From positions 1 through 64,000 of the forward strand of contig NZ_JAGGKI010000012.1 in the NCBI RefSeq assembly GCF_017873605.1: DNA of 64,000 bases, in the 5' to 3' direction. Made by a program: the position numbers and the translations under genes. The notes beneath the pieces were generated by a model. It was not told where the DNA came from, searched no databases, and saw nothing but the letters and a program-made list of their open reading frames with translations. Positions within the stretch are counted from its first letter, which is position 1, and each line of letters starts with the position of its first letter. This document shows, piece after piece, positions 25,542 to 34,061 of this stretch. Source of the stretch: Paenibacillus lactis (lineage in GTDB: Bacteria > Bacillota > Bacilli > Paenibacillales > Paenibacillaceae).

Positions 25542-26543
25542 ATGCAGCGGTTACAGGACATTTTAGAGAGCGGGGACGGGCTCTTCGAAGGCTTCTTCGA
25601 ATGGCTTGAGGGACAATATGATCCCGAGTCGGGCGGCTTCTATTATGCTCGGAGCTCCCGGAACTCGCCCCGGCTCACCCCGGATATCGAATCGACGGCT
25701 CAAGCGCTGGGCATTATCGAGCGCTGCGGCCTTGCAGCGGGTCTGACAGAGGAAGTGAAGGGGCGCATGATCCGCTTCTTTCAGTCGAAGCAGGATCCCG
25801 TTACGGGCTATTTCTATGATGCGAATCCGGATATGAGACGAGATGAGGTTATGGTGGGACGTGCACTCGGCTACAGCGCCGGTTCCCTCCGGAAGCTCGG
25901 GGCAGCCCCGTTATATCCGCTGCCGGGAGCCGGGGGCTCCGAAGAGGCGGCACCGGATTATTGCCGCAGCCCTGCGGCATATCACGATTGGCTGCGCTCA
26001 ATCAGTCTGGTGAACAGCTGGCGCGGATGCGACAGGCTGTGCAACTCGGCGCCATACCTGCTGCAAATGCCTATGGAGAAGAGGGAGACGTATCTCCAAG
26101 TGGCGTTATCCTATTTTGCCGAAATTCAGGATCCGGACACAGGCTTATGGGGCGAAGGCGCCCCCTATGTCCGCATATCCGGTACGTTTAAGCTGCTGAC
26201 GTTTTATAACCGGTTTGGGATCCCGCTGCCGCGCGTCCCCGAAATTTACCGCTCGCTTCTGCAAATCCTGAGAACCGAGAGGGCGGAGGATATGTGCTAT
26301 ATCCGGAATCCGATCAGTCTTCTGTCATCGATGAACATGGATATTGCTGAGGATGAAATGGTCGAAATCGCGGAAATTACGCTGTGGAATATGGCGAGGC
26401 TCAAGCGTGCGGACGGCGGCTTCTCTCGAGAGCTGCATCGCTCGCCGCCGGCGCCGAACGTCGCCCAGGTCAAGCCGGGGGAGAGCTACGCAGGGCATTC
26501 TTGGCTATATTCCGGCGATTCTGCTGTTTCAAGCCGTTCCTAG
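25542..26543 (+). CDS. Alpha/alpha-toroid protein, C-terminally truncated
   Basis: A 333-residue cytoplasmic protein of unknown function. The ATG at 25542 follows GGGGAGGAGGTG, 17 bases after the GH43 stop. Recurring helical-repeat words such as QYDPESGGFYY, KQDPVTGYFYD and QDPDTGLWGEG resemble toroids of the prenyltransferase or glycan-lyase kind. From about residue 320 (AGHSWLYSGDSAVSSRS) the sequence changes character: the DNA at 26497 onward encodes transporter-like membrane sequence in another frame. I therefore think the natural C-terminus was lost in a deletion and replaced by a few out-of-frame residues. Whether the product is stable or active is unknown. Confidence 0.75.
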   Translation: MQRLQDILESGDGLFEGFFEWLEGQYDPESGGFYYARSSRNSPRLTPDIESTAQALGIIERCGLAAGLTEEVKGRMIRFFQSKQDPVTGYFYDANPDMRRDEVMVGRALGYSAGSLRKLGAAPLYPLPGAGGSEEAAPDYCRSPAAYHDWLRSISLVNSWRGCDRLCNSAPYLLQMPMEKRETYLQVALSYFAEIQDPDTGLWGEGAPYVRISGTFKLLTFYNRFGIPLPRVPEIYRSLLQILRTERAEDMCYIRNPISLLSSMNMDIAEDEMVEIAEITLWNMARLKRADGGFSRELHRSPPAPNVAQVKPGESYAGHSWLYSGDSAVSSRS

Positions 26544-27040
26544 AATCCTTCGTCAACTATTTGAACGTGGCTTTTCTGGGGGTGACGATGCTGTCCGGTC
26601 TGGTGCTCGCCAGATGGGGCAGGGCCGAGTGGAACGATTTATACCTGGCCGCAGCTGCGATCGGGTTCATCGCAGGCGTCATCCCCTTGTTCTTGGGCGT
26701 GCAGCTGTGGACGGTCATCTTATTCATGGCGGTGTTCTCGCTCGTAAAGCCGCTGCAAAACAACGCCTATACCTCGCATTATTACAAGCTAAGCGGAGAG
26801 CTCCCGCTGAAGGAGCATTTTAAGGTGGAGTCGGTGGTGCTGCGTGAAATATTCACCAACGCCGGACGCGGAACCGGAGTCGCCATATACATGCTGATTC
26901 CCGGTTCCCTGACGGACAGCCCGATTGCCTGGATGCTGATGGCTATCGCGCTGCTGCAGCTTCTCATCGGCTGGCTTGCGTCGCCGGTATTTCCAGCGAT
27001 GCGGATCACCCTATCCGGCCAGCGCAATCGAGATCTGTGA
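26497..27040 (+). pseudogene. C-terminal remnant of an MFS-type transporter
   Basis: From about 26530 one frame encodes a membrane protein end with five hydrophobic segments (FVNYLNVAFLGVTMLSGLVL, FIAGVIPLFLGVQLW, YMLIPGS, MLMAIALLQLLIGWL) and loops such as NAYTSHYYKLSGELPLKEHF. Just upstream, 26497-26530, a different frame reads GILGYIPAILLF, also membrane-like, so a one-base shift probably lies near 26528. No start codon or binding site belongs to it and the N-terminal half of a transporter is missing. It looks like the 3' end of an MFS-type transporter joined to the toroid gene by a deletion. The MFS label is by general resemblance. Confidence 0.65.
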
Positions 27041-27409
27041 CGGGCAAGGCGATGGATGTTGAAGTGTTCGGTTTTCAGAGGGGGATTGGGGGTGCAGCGG
27101 CTGCGGGGCAGTGAGGGGATATAAGGGCAGGAGACTGGCAAGAGGAGAGGCCTTAGGAGCGGACGTTCGAGATGGGATCCGATCCGTAAAAATTGGTTTT
27201 CTTCATAGGAATTCAGGCTTTCCCCGCCGAAGTAGGTACGATGCTGCATGCAGTGAAATGAGCGGTCCGAAACGGCGAGCGTTCGACAACAGGAAGACGT
27301 GATGGCGGATAAATGTTGTGCAGTCTAGTGTTGTTTATGGTGACAAGGCTGCTCATCTCCTCAGCGCATTGAAATTGTATCCATCACGACCCGAAAGGAG
27401 GAATGATCC
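27041..27409. other. Gene-free stretch
   Basis: I see no convincing gene, repeat or terminator between the transporter remnant and the cupin gene. GAAAGGAGGAATGATCC at the end is the ribosome binding region of the cupin gene. Confidence 0.5.
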
Positions 27410-27745
27410 ATGGCAGTCATCGGCAGCTGGGAGCAGGCCGAGCCCGGCGTGAAACGGAAAGTGTTTCAGCCCGGGAAGGAGCTGATGATGATGGAGGTTC
27501 ATTTTGAGAAGGGAGCCGAAGGAGCCCTGCACAGCCATCCGCATGAGCAGATGAGCTATTGTCTGGAAGGACGGATGGAATTTCGCATCGGCGGGGAGTC
27601 TTTCATCATCAGTCAGGGAGAGACCATCGTTATTCCAGGCGGCGTCGAGCATGGCGTTATCGCGCTGGAGCCGTCGGCGCTGCTAGACACGTTCACCCCG
27701 CTGCGAACCGATCTTCTCGGGAAATCAACAGCTCCTCGGGTGTGA
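27410..27745 (+). CDS. Small cupin protein, KdgF-like
   Basis: A 111-residue single-domain cupin preceded by AAAGGAGGA. The metal-binding motif HSHPHEQMSYCLEGRMEF (about 44-61) and the second motif IPGGVEHGV (about 76-84) are intact. The ending LLDTFTPLRTDLL matches KdgF proteins, which speed linearisation of 4,5-unsaturated uronates released from pectin or alginate. The setting in a pectin locus favours that role, though small cupins are functionally diverse. It is 78 bases upstream of the esterase gene, with which it may be co-transcribed. Confidence 0.75.
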   Translation: MAVIGSWEQAEPGVKRKVFQPGKELMMMEVHFEKGAEGALHSHPHEQMSYCLEGRMEFRIGGESFIISQGETIVIPGGVEHGVIALEPSALLDTFTPLRTDLLGKSTAPRV

Positions 27746-27822
27746 AGTCGGTCCAAGCATTGCATGCATGCAGTTAAACGATTTGCATAACAAACATGGA
27801 AGGCTGAAAGGGGACATCCATC

Positions 27823-28632
27823 ATGAAGCTGTGGGAAGAGGAAACACCGGGTTACGAGTCGGCAGAGGAACGGTTTGAACCTTATATGAAGCCATACTTG
27901 CTGGAAAGGAATAATCCTGGAGGAGCCGTGATTGTCCTGCCGGGCGGAGGCTATCAGGGACGGGCCGATCATGAAGGGGAGCCTGTCGCTTTGTGGCTGA
28001 ATTCGATCGGCTTATCCGCTTTTGTCGTTCAATACCGGGTTGCTCCATACCGGCATCCATATCCGCTGCTCGATGCACAGCGGGCGATCCGGCTGGTGAG
28101 GCACCATGCCCAGGAGTGGAGCATCGACCCGGAACGGATTGGAATTTTGGGGTTTTCTGCCGGAGGGCATCTGGCGGCTTGGGCGAGCAATGACCACGAT
28201 TCCGGAGATCCGGAGGCCCTGGATCCCGTTGAGCGGCAGAGCAGCCGTCCAAATGCGTCCATCCTGTGCTACCCGGTTATTTCGTTTAACGAGTTTAGCC
28301 ATGAGGGCTCCGTACATAACCTGCTGGGCGAGCATCCGTCCGAAGCGATGAGACGAACCCTGTCCATGCAGCACGCAGTGAAGCCGGGAACACCCCCTGC
28401 ATTTCTGTGGCATACGTCGGATGACGGTGCGGTCCCGGTGGAGAACAGCCTGTTGTATGCCGGGGCCCTAAGCAAGCATCAAATTCCGTTTGAGCTGCAC
28501 GTTTTCCCTCACGGTCGCCATGGCCTCGGATTAGCCGAGGAGGAGCCGGATGCTTCGCGCTGGACGGAGCTGTGCGAGGGTTGGCTGCGCAGCATCGGAT
28601 TCATGGCGCAAGCGGCTGTTACGGGAAGGTAA
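27823..28632 (+). CDS. Alpha/beta-hydrolase, probable carbohydrate acetylesterase
   Basis: A 269-residue cytoplasmic hydrolase with a complete triad: LPGGGY oxyanion loop (about 40), nucleophile Ser in GFSAGGH (about 109), Asp in HTSDDGAVP (about 197) and His in FPHGRHGLGL (about 230). Relatives of this size remove acetyl groups from xylan or pectin oligosaccharides. No signal peptide is present, in line with the apparently intracellular pectinesterase and GH43 enzyme. A terminator follows at 28696. Confidence 0.83.
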   Translation: MKLWEEETPGYESAEERFEPYMKPYLLERNNPGGAVIVLPGGGYQGRADHEGEPVALWLNSIGLSAFVVQYRVAPYRHPYPLLDAQRAIRLVRHHAQEWSIDPERIGILGFSAGGHLAAWASNDHDSGDPEALDPVERQSSRPNASILCYPVISFNEFSHEGSVHNLLGEHPSEAMRRTLSMQHAVKPGTPPAFLWHTSDDGAVPVENSLLYAGALSKHQIPFELHVFPHGRHGLGLAEEEPDASRWTELCEGWLRSIGFMAQAAVTGR

Positions 28633-28695
28633 GGCGGCTAAAGGCTTATTTGCTAGGCTTGTCTTCTTAGCCAGAGGCCGGACTTTTATCCAACA

Positions 28696-28732
28696 AAAAG
28701 CTCACCCGATTGCTTGGCTCGGGTGAGCTTTT
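28696..28732 (+). terminator. Terminator after the pectin locus
   Basis: AAAAGCTCACCC pairs with GGGTGAGCTTTT around a short loop, with A and T runs on both sides. It closes the cluster before the iron genes. Confidence 0.85.
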
Positions 28733-28949
28733 GAATGTATGCCCAGCATGGGCGTCATCTTTTGGGGGAATGTCCCGAGCGGGGGCTGGCGAGCGCCCGC
28801 CATTACCGTTAGCCAAGGGCAAGGGTGTCCATCGCGAGGTGGTGCGGCCCCGTATGTACATATGGTGTGAGAGGACGGGGGGGAGCCAACCCTCTTACTC
28901 GATTCTTCAATAAGGAAGAGCAATTCATAACTCAGATGCCGGACTGTAA

Positions 28950-28978
28950 TTGAGAATGGTTATCACCCCGACTATAAT
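28950..28978 (+). promoter_or_regulatory. Promoter with Fur box, siderophore regulator gene
   Basis: TTGAGA (28950-28955) and TATAAT (28973-28978) are spaced by 17 bases. TGAGAATGGTTATCA at 28951-28965 matches the 7-1-7 Fur consensus TGATAATNATTATCA at all but two defined positions and covers the -35 box, so iron-loaded Fur should block transcription. Confidence 0.75.
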
Positions 28979-29018
28979 AGGATAAAACATTGTTACCGTC
29001 AGAAGGGGGGCCCTCAGC

Positions 29019-30638
29019 ATGGAAGAAACGCAATATTCGCTGTTTGGAGTACGCTATATTAAGCTTGGTCATACCGAAGAAGCTGCCGGCGGATTCATGG
29101 AAGCACATACCATGCTATTGGTAAGTAAAGGTTCCGGTGATTTGTATTTGAATGGAGTCAGGCATCGATTGAAAGCGAAGGCGATCTGTTATTGTCCGCC
29201 GGGGACGATTGCCGACATACGCCGGACGCCAAACTCGTCGGTTCCGCTCGAGCTTTATGAATTGCAATACGATGTATGGGAGTCCAAGGAGCAGACAACA
29301 AGCCGTATCATATACAGTAAGCGAATCTCTGCACTGATGGACACCGGTAAGCTTCCCGTCGCCGCTACTCACGAGGCTCTTGTCCTTGCTCAAGAACTAT
29401 ACCAATTCAAGCAAAGTCCCGGACTCAGCGGGAGACTAGCTGCCAACCTTCGCAAAGATGCGGTATTTAAACAACTGATGGGCACACTGCTGCAGTCAAC
29501 CGACGATGAGGAGCGCGAGCAGGATTGGCTGGAGCGCATGAAACTTGCGGTGGATTATGTGGAGAAACATTTCGCCGAGATGATTACGCGTAACGACATG
29601 GCAAAGAGGGTAGGACTAACGCCGGAACACTTCTCCGTATCGTTCAAAAGAGCAACAGGATCCGGTTTCACGGAGTACCTGACACGGCTCCGCCTGGAGA
29701 AAGCCAGGGAGGAATTACTTAACGGCGAAGATCGTAATCTCGATCGAATCGCGAGGGAAATCGGCTATCAGGACGGCTTATATTTAAGCCGGAAATTCAA
29801 GCAATATTTCGGTTACTCTCCTCGCGATTATATTCAGCGTCCGAAACGTATCGTGGCCCTGCAATATGTGGGCCATTTGCTGGCGCTTGGACTTACGCCC
29901 GCAGGAACTTCGACCAATCTGCTGCGTGCCCGCCCCTATGCCGGAAGGCTGGGGGATGTAGCTGACGTCGGAGATGCTCGATCGCTCCAGAGGATATCAT
30001 CGTTGCAGCCCGATCTGATCGTCACATCCGGACCGAACAGCGAGCCCTTATCACAGCTGGCTCCAACTATTTTACTTCCTTGGGGGCGGGAAGATACCTT
30101 GGACGAACTGCTTCGATTAGGCAGAGCACTCAATCGCGAACGCGAAGCGAAGAGCTGGATTGATGGATTTAGAGAGAAGGAAGAACTAGCTGCTGCTCAG
30201 GTAGCCAAAATGATCGGTTCACATGTTACGGCAGCCGTGTTTGAGTTTTGGGCGGATCGGATATGGGCGGTTAATATGGCGTACGGCAGAGGACTGCGCA
30301 ATTTATACCGGACGTTTTCGTTTCGGCCACCGGGGCCGCTCGCAGAACATGTATTAGGTGAGGGGGTCGGCTTGGAGCTAACGCCGGACATGCTGGCAGC
30401 GTATGCCGCCGATTATATGTTCGTAACCATCTGGGAGAGTGGAGGCGGTACAGGCTATGCGGAACGAGTCATGAACAGCAAAGAATGGAGAAGATTGCCT
30501 GCCGTTCGAAACGGGAGGGTGTTCTTTCTCGATTTGGAGCTGTTTAAATATAATGATCCGCTTGCTTTGGAGCAGCAATTGACAATACTCACGGAACTTC
30601 TAACAAATGTCCATAGAACCGCTTACGGAACGCAATAG
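29019..30638 (+). CDS. Btr-type AraC regulator with siderophore-binding domain
   Basis: A 539-residue cytoplasmic transcription factor. An N-terminal cupin-like sensor region (1-160) is followed by an AraC double helix-turn-helix (about 178-275, with ITRNDMAKRVGLTPEHFSVS and YLSRKFKQYFGYSPRDYI). From about 280 to 535 it carries a periplasmic-binding-protein-like domain that reads like the lipoprotein encoded next door (shared QY-GHLL-LG, LAPTI-PWG, FGRG/YGRG-RNLY, AADYMFVT). This is the layout of Bacillus subtilis Btr, which binds ferri-siderophore inside the cell and activates uptake genes. Expression should be iron-repressed through the Fur box upstream. Confidence 0.9.
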   Translation: MEETQYSLFGVRYIKLGHTEEAAGGFMEAHTMLLVSKGSGDLYLNGVRHRLKAKAICYCPPGTIADIRRTPNSSVPLELYELQYDVWESKEQTTSRIIYSKRISALMDTGKLPVAATHEALVLAQELYQFKQSPGLSGRLAANLRKDAVFKQLMGTLLQSTDDEEREQDWLERMKLAVDYVEKHFAEMITRNDMAKRVGLTPEHFSVSFKRATGSGFTEYLTRLRLEKAREELLNGEDRNLDRIAREIGYQDGLYLSRKFKQYFGYSPRDYIQRPKRIVALQYVGHLLALGLTPAGTSTNLLRARPYAGRLGDVADVGDARSLQRISSLQPDLIVTSGPNSEPLSQLAPTILLPWGREDTLDELLRLGRALNREREAKSWIDGFREKEELAAAQVAKMIGSHVTAAVFEFWADRIWAVNMAYGRGLRNLYRTFSFRPPGPLAEHVLGEGVGLELTPDMLAAYAADYMFVTIWESGGGTGYAERVMNSKEWRRLPAVRNGRVFFLDLELFKYNDPLALEQQLTILTELLTNVHRTAYGTQ

Positions 30639-30651
30639 ACTCGTGCAATCC

Positions 30652-30687
30652 TTGCCTTTATCATGATAATAATGATAATCATTATCA
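30652..30687 (+). promoter_or_regulatory. Fur-box promoter of the siderophore-binding protein gene
   Basis: TGATAATCATTATCA at 30673-30687 is a perfect 7-1-7 Fur box, and an overlapping half-match extends to 30664. TTGCCT (30652-30657) and GATAAT (30674-30679) form a likely promoter whose -10 box is covered by the operator. Confidence 0.85.
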
Positions 30688-30707
30688 ATAAGGTGGAGGG
30701 TTTAAAG

Positions 30708-31667
30708 ATGCGGTTGCTTAAAGGATTGATGTTGTCTCTGGTCGGAAGTATGGTCATTGTGCTGGGAGCCTGCGGAAGCACGCAGCAGCAAAGCGAAATT
30801 GTCGAAGCCAATGGCGACCCTCAAGCAGCGGAAACACGTAAATATGAAACGGTCATGGGCGAGATCGAGATTCCGAAGGATCCGAAGCGAATTGTCGCGA
30901 CGCAATATCTCGGCCATCTGCTAACCTTGGGAGTTAAGCCTGTAGGCGCAGGTACGGCCAGCCTGAATCAGTATTTTTTGCAGGATCTGACCGACGGAAT
31001 CGAGGATATCGGTGACGATAAAGCGGCACTTGAGAAAATCGTATCCCTTGATCCCGATCTCATCATTAGACCTTCCGATAAAAACTATGAGGAGTTCGCT
31101 AAAATCGCACCAACGATTGTAATTCCCTGGGGAGCTAAAGATATATATGCCGAGCTGCGTGAATTCGGAGAAATCCTCGGGAAATCGGAGGAAGCGGAGG
31201 AAGCCATTCGGCGTTATGAGGAGAAGCTTGAAGAGGCTAGGGCGAAGCTTACCGGCGTTGTGAAGGAAGGAGAAACGGTTGGCGTCTATGAGATTTGGGC
31301 GAAAAATTTTTGGGTCGTAGGTGAGAGCTTTGGGCGAGGTACCCGCAACCTCTATTCGGGGCTTGGCTATCAGCCGCCGGAAGCCGTGAAAGAGCATATC
31401 GTCAACGGAGGAGCCGGCCGGGACATTTCCCTGGAAGCACTGCCGGAAATGGCCGCGGATTATATGTTCGTGACGGTTTACGATGCGGACGGAGGAGGAG
31501 AACGTGCCAAGGAGATTATGGAGAGTGCCATTTGGAAGTCACTTCCGGCTTACAAAAACAATCGCATTTTTACATTGGATATCAATCAGTTCTCGGCAGG
31601 CGATCTCATCTCGCTGGAGAAGCAATTGGAGATTCAGACGAATCTGCTGCTTGGCAATGGGAAGTAA
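30708..31667 (+). CDS. Siderophore-binding lipoprotein (FeuA/FhuD-like)
   Basis: A 319-residue class-III binding protein for ferric siderophores. The ATG at 30708 follows GGTGGAGGG; an earlier in-frame ATG lies inside the Fur box and is unlikely. The signal peptide ends IVLGAC (Cys22). The mature part has the two-lobe pattern with IVATQYLGHLLTLGVKPVGA, APTIVIPWG and NRIFTLD. No permease or ATPase gene is adjacent, so it must use a transporter encoded elsewhere. It pairs with the upstream regulator, whose ligand domain is a recognisable relative. Confidence 0.92.
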   Translation: MRLLKGLMLSLVGSMVIVLGACGSTQQQSEIVEANGDPQAAETRKYETVMGEIEIPKDPKRIVATQYLGHLLTLGVKPVGAGTASLNQYFLQDLTDGIEDIGDDKAALEKIVSLDPDLIIRPSDKNYEEFAKIAPTIVIPWGAKDIYAELREFGEILGKSEEAEEAIRRYEEKLEEARAKLTGVVKEGETVGVYEIWAKNFWVVGESFGRGTRNLYSGLGYQPPEAVKEHIVNGGAGRDISLEALPEMAADYMFVTVYDADGGGERAKEIMESAIWKSLPAYKNNRIFTLDINQFSAGDLISLEKQLEIQTNLLLGNGK

Positions 31668-31734
31668 TGCATAGCGGCAAAGTGTCAATTGGATATTCAT
31701 GGGACTATCGGAAATGTCCCGAAACATGAAGAAC

Positions 31735-31892
31735 GCCCTTCCGACTTCCTGCTTGGAAGCGAAAGGGCTGAAAAGCTTGCTTTCTCTTTAGTTGGAGGTT
31801 AGTTAACCTTATGCAACCGACGTATGCGGATCCCCATGATAGGCAGTGAGGATGGGGGTGCCGTCTCCTCCTATTTGATCATAAGGAGACGG
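31735..31892. terminator. Two hairpins in the gap between convergent genes
   Basis: A first stem (31735-31749 with about 31755-31768) and a second (CCGTCTCC 31861-31868 with GGAGACGG about 31885-31892) lie between the siderophore lipoprotein gene and the convergent ABC permease gene. Neither has a clean T run. Termination of one or both transcripts here is likely. Confidence 0.45.
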
Positions 31893-31961
31893 CGGCCATT
31901 TGCCTGCTGCCTGCGGCTACGGCCTCCATGCTCGGTCGGCTTGGACTAGCCGGCCTTCCGA

Positions 31962-33068
31962 TTATGAGCGTCCTCGAATCTCTTGACGGAGGAAGAGGAC
32001 GTAGGACAGGGCGAAGCAGATCAAGGTAAGCGCCGTGAGCCCCGTAATTTGCGGCCATACGAGCAGCAAGCTTTGCCCGAATGGCAAGGGGCTCGCGATG
32101 GCTCCGATCACCTGCTCGTTCGTCAGCGGTCCGAGATTTCGGACCGACGGGACAAGCAGCGTGGTGGTCGCTTCATTGAATAGGGTGTAAGGCGAGATGC
32201 GGTTCAGCCACATCATCAGATTTTGGTAGTTGAGCACGTCCTGAACCGTGGTCGTAGGGGCGCTCGGCGCGATTCCCTTTGCGATCAGCTGCAGGATCAT
32301 ATCGTAGAAAAAGCTGAAGAACAGCCATACCGCAATACAGGACAGCGCCGATGTCGCCGGCTGGCGGAAGCGGACCGAGAACATAATGGACAGGTTCAGC
32401 CAGAAGCCGACATAGAAGATCGTCACAAGCAAAAAGCTGATGATTCGCAGAAATTCCTCGAAGGTCGGCGGAATGCCGATGATCAGGGTTCCCAGCGCCA
32501 TGGTCAGGAACCCGAGGGTCAGGAACATGATGCTGATGACGATCAGGGATGCGACGAATTTAGCGTTCAGCAGGTCGTCACGGTGAATCGGCTGAGCCAT
32601 GATCCGGCTGAGCGTGCCTTTGTTCCGCTCGCTGTTTACCGCATCAAAGCCCATGCCGATTCCGAGCAGCGGCCCAAGAAACCCGACAAAGCCGATGAAC
32701 GTCGGCAGGGTTCCGTCGGAGATGGTAAACAGCTTCAGCAGGACGAATTCCTGCACGCCGTCCTCCGAACCGAGGGCATCCCGGATGCTGTTCAACGCCG
32801 TATATAGAGAGGCTACGCAGGTAAGAGCAATAATGCCCAGAAGCAGAATAAAGCGCCAGCTTCGGATATGGTCGGATACCTCCTTGCGTACAAGGACGCC
32901 GAAGGCACCGGGTATGGAGCGGGATCTGCGTCCGCCGTGCGCCGCGCCTTCGCCGGAGGCGCGCACCGGCTTTCTCAGCATGTCTCGGCGGCTATGAAGC
33001 CATGCCTTCGCTTTGCTGGCGTAGCCGTTCAGTTTAGCCGCTGCGTTTGGCGTCGTCTCCTTTGCCAT
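31962..33068 (-). CDS. ABC-2 type transporter permease
   Basis: A 368-residue membrane protein. I start it at 33068, six bases after GGAGGTG; the longer frame runs into the ATPase gene without a binding site. A soluble basic N-terminal stretch (about 1-65) precedes six membrane segments, the first near 72-95, with a large external loop after it, as in ABC-2 exporters of the ABC-2_3 type. It overlaps the ATPase gene by 35 bases. ATPase, permease and NEW3 protein form one operon. The transported molecule is unknown. Confidence 0.88.
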   Translation of the reverse strand: MAKETTPNAAAKLNGYASKAKAWLHSRRDMLRKPVRASGEGAAHGGRRSRSIPGAFGVLVRKEVSDHIRSWRFILLLGIIALTCVASLYTALNSIRDALGSEDGVQEFVLLKLFTISDGTLPTFIGFVGFLGPLLGIGMGFDAVNSERNKGTLSRIMAQPIHRDDLLNAKFVASLIVISIMFLTLGFLTMALGTLIIGIPPTFEEFLRIISFLLVTIFYVGFWLNLSIMFSVRFRQPATSALSCIAVWLFFSFFYDMILQLIAKGIAPSAPTTTVQDVLNYQNLMMWLNRISPYTLFNEATTTLLVPSVRNLGPLTNEQVIGAIASPLPFGQSLLLVWPQITGLTALTLICFALSYVLFLRQEIRGRS

Positions 33069-34059
33069 GAGGCTCACCTCCTGCAAAATAACGATGGTAA
33101 ATTTCATCAAGACCGTATTCCTGGCGGTGCAAAGCAAACAGGCGCGCACCGGAACCGACTATGGCGCCCGCAATGTCGGGACTGCAGTCAGAATCGCACC
33201 GGATCTGCAGCCTGCAGCGGCCATCCGCGGACAGGGCGCCCTGTTGACCCGCAGCCCCTTGTCCTACAGTCTCGATTTCCAGGCGATGCACGCCATCAAT
33301 CCCGCGGATGCTCTCCTCCAGGGCAGGCGATAGACCTTCGATGTCCGCTGTAATCAGCAGCGGATCGTCGGCGAACAGCGTCCTCGACAGGCTGGGGACA
33401 TCGCCTTCGGCGAGCAGCCGTCCCCGGACGAACAGGCCGACTCTGTCGCAAATCTGCTGAACCTGATGGAGCTGATGCGAGGACAGGAGCACCGTCAGAT
33501 TCTGCTCACGGCTTAGCTTGCGAATCAGGCTGAGCAGCTCCTCCATCCCGGTCGGGTCGATGCCCAAGGTCGGCTCGTCAAGAATGATGATTTCCGGGGA
33601 CTTGACGAGCACATCGGCAAGCCCCAGGCGCTGGCGCATGCCTCGGGAATAAGCGCCAGTCTTCTTATGGGCGGCGTTATCCAGCCCGACCTGCTCCAGC
33701 AGCAGCTTTGCCCTCTCGCGCGCGGCATCCTCCGGGATGCCGTTCAGCCTGGCGGTAAGCATCAAGTTCTCCAGTCCCGTGCGGTCCTCATAGAAACCGA
33801 CGTCATCAGGGAGGTAGCCGACCCGCTGCTTAACCGGAATCGGCTCTCGGGTCGGATTCATGCCGAGCACGTTAATCGTTCCGGAATCGGGCTCGCTCAG
33901 TCCGAGCAGCATCAAGATCGTGGTCGACTTCCCTGCCCCGTTCGGACCGAGCAGGCCGAAGATTTCGCCGCGCGATATTCGCAGGGAGAGGCGGTCGACG
34001 GCTTTCGCCTTGCCGTAGCTCTTCGTCAGCTCGTGAATGTCTATGACCGTTTCCGTCAC
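33034..34059 (-). CDS. ABC transporter ATP-binding protein
   Basis: A 341-residue ATPase. The GTG at 34059 is six bases after GGGAGGAG. Walker A is GPNGAGKST, the signature is the variant YSRGMRQRL, Walker B is IIILDEPTLGID, and the H-loop follows in SSHQLHQVQ. A C-terminal tail of about 100 residues beyond the core is typical of exporter ATPases. It starts two bases after the NEW3 gene ends and overlaps the permease gene, so translation is probably coupled. Confidence 0.92.
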   Translation of the reverse strand: MTETVIDIHELTKSYGKAKAVDRLSLRISRGEIFGLLGPNGAGKSTTILMLLGLSEPDSGTINVLGMNPTREPIPVKQRVGYLPDDVGFYEDRTGLENLMLTARLNGIPEDAARERAKLLLEQVGLDNAAHKKTGAYSRGMRQRLGLADVLVKSPEIIILDEPTLGIDPTGMEELLSLIRKLSREQNLTVLLSSHQLHQVQQICDRVGLFVRGRLLAEGDVPSLSRTLFADDPLLITADIEGLSPALEESIRGIDGVHRLEIETVGQGAAGQQGALSADGRCRLQIRCDSDCSPDIAGAIVGSGARLFALHRQEYGLDEIYHRYFAGGEPHGKGDDAKRSG

Positions 34060-34061
34060 GG

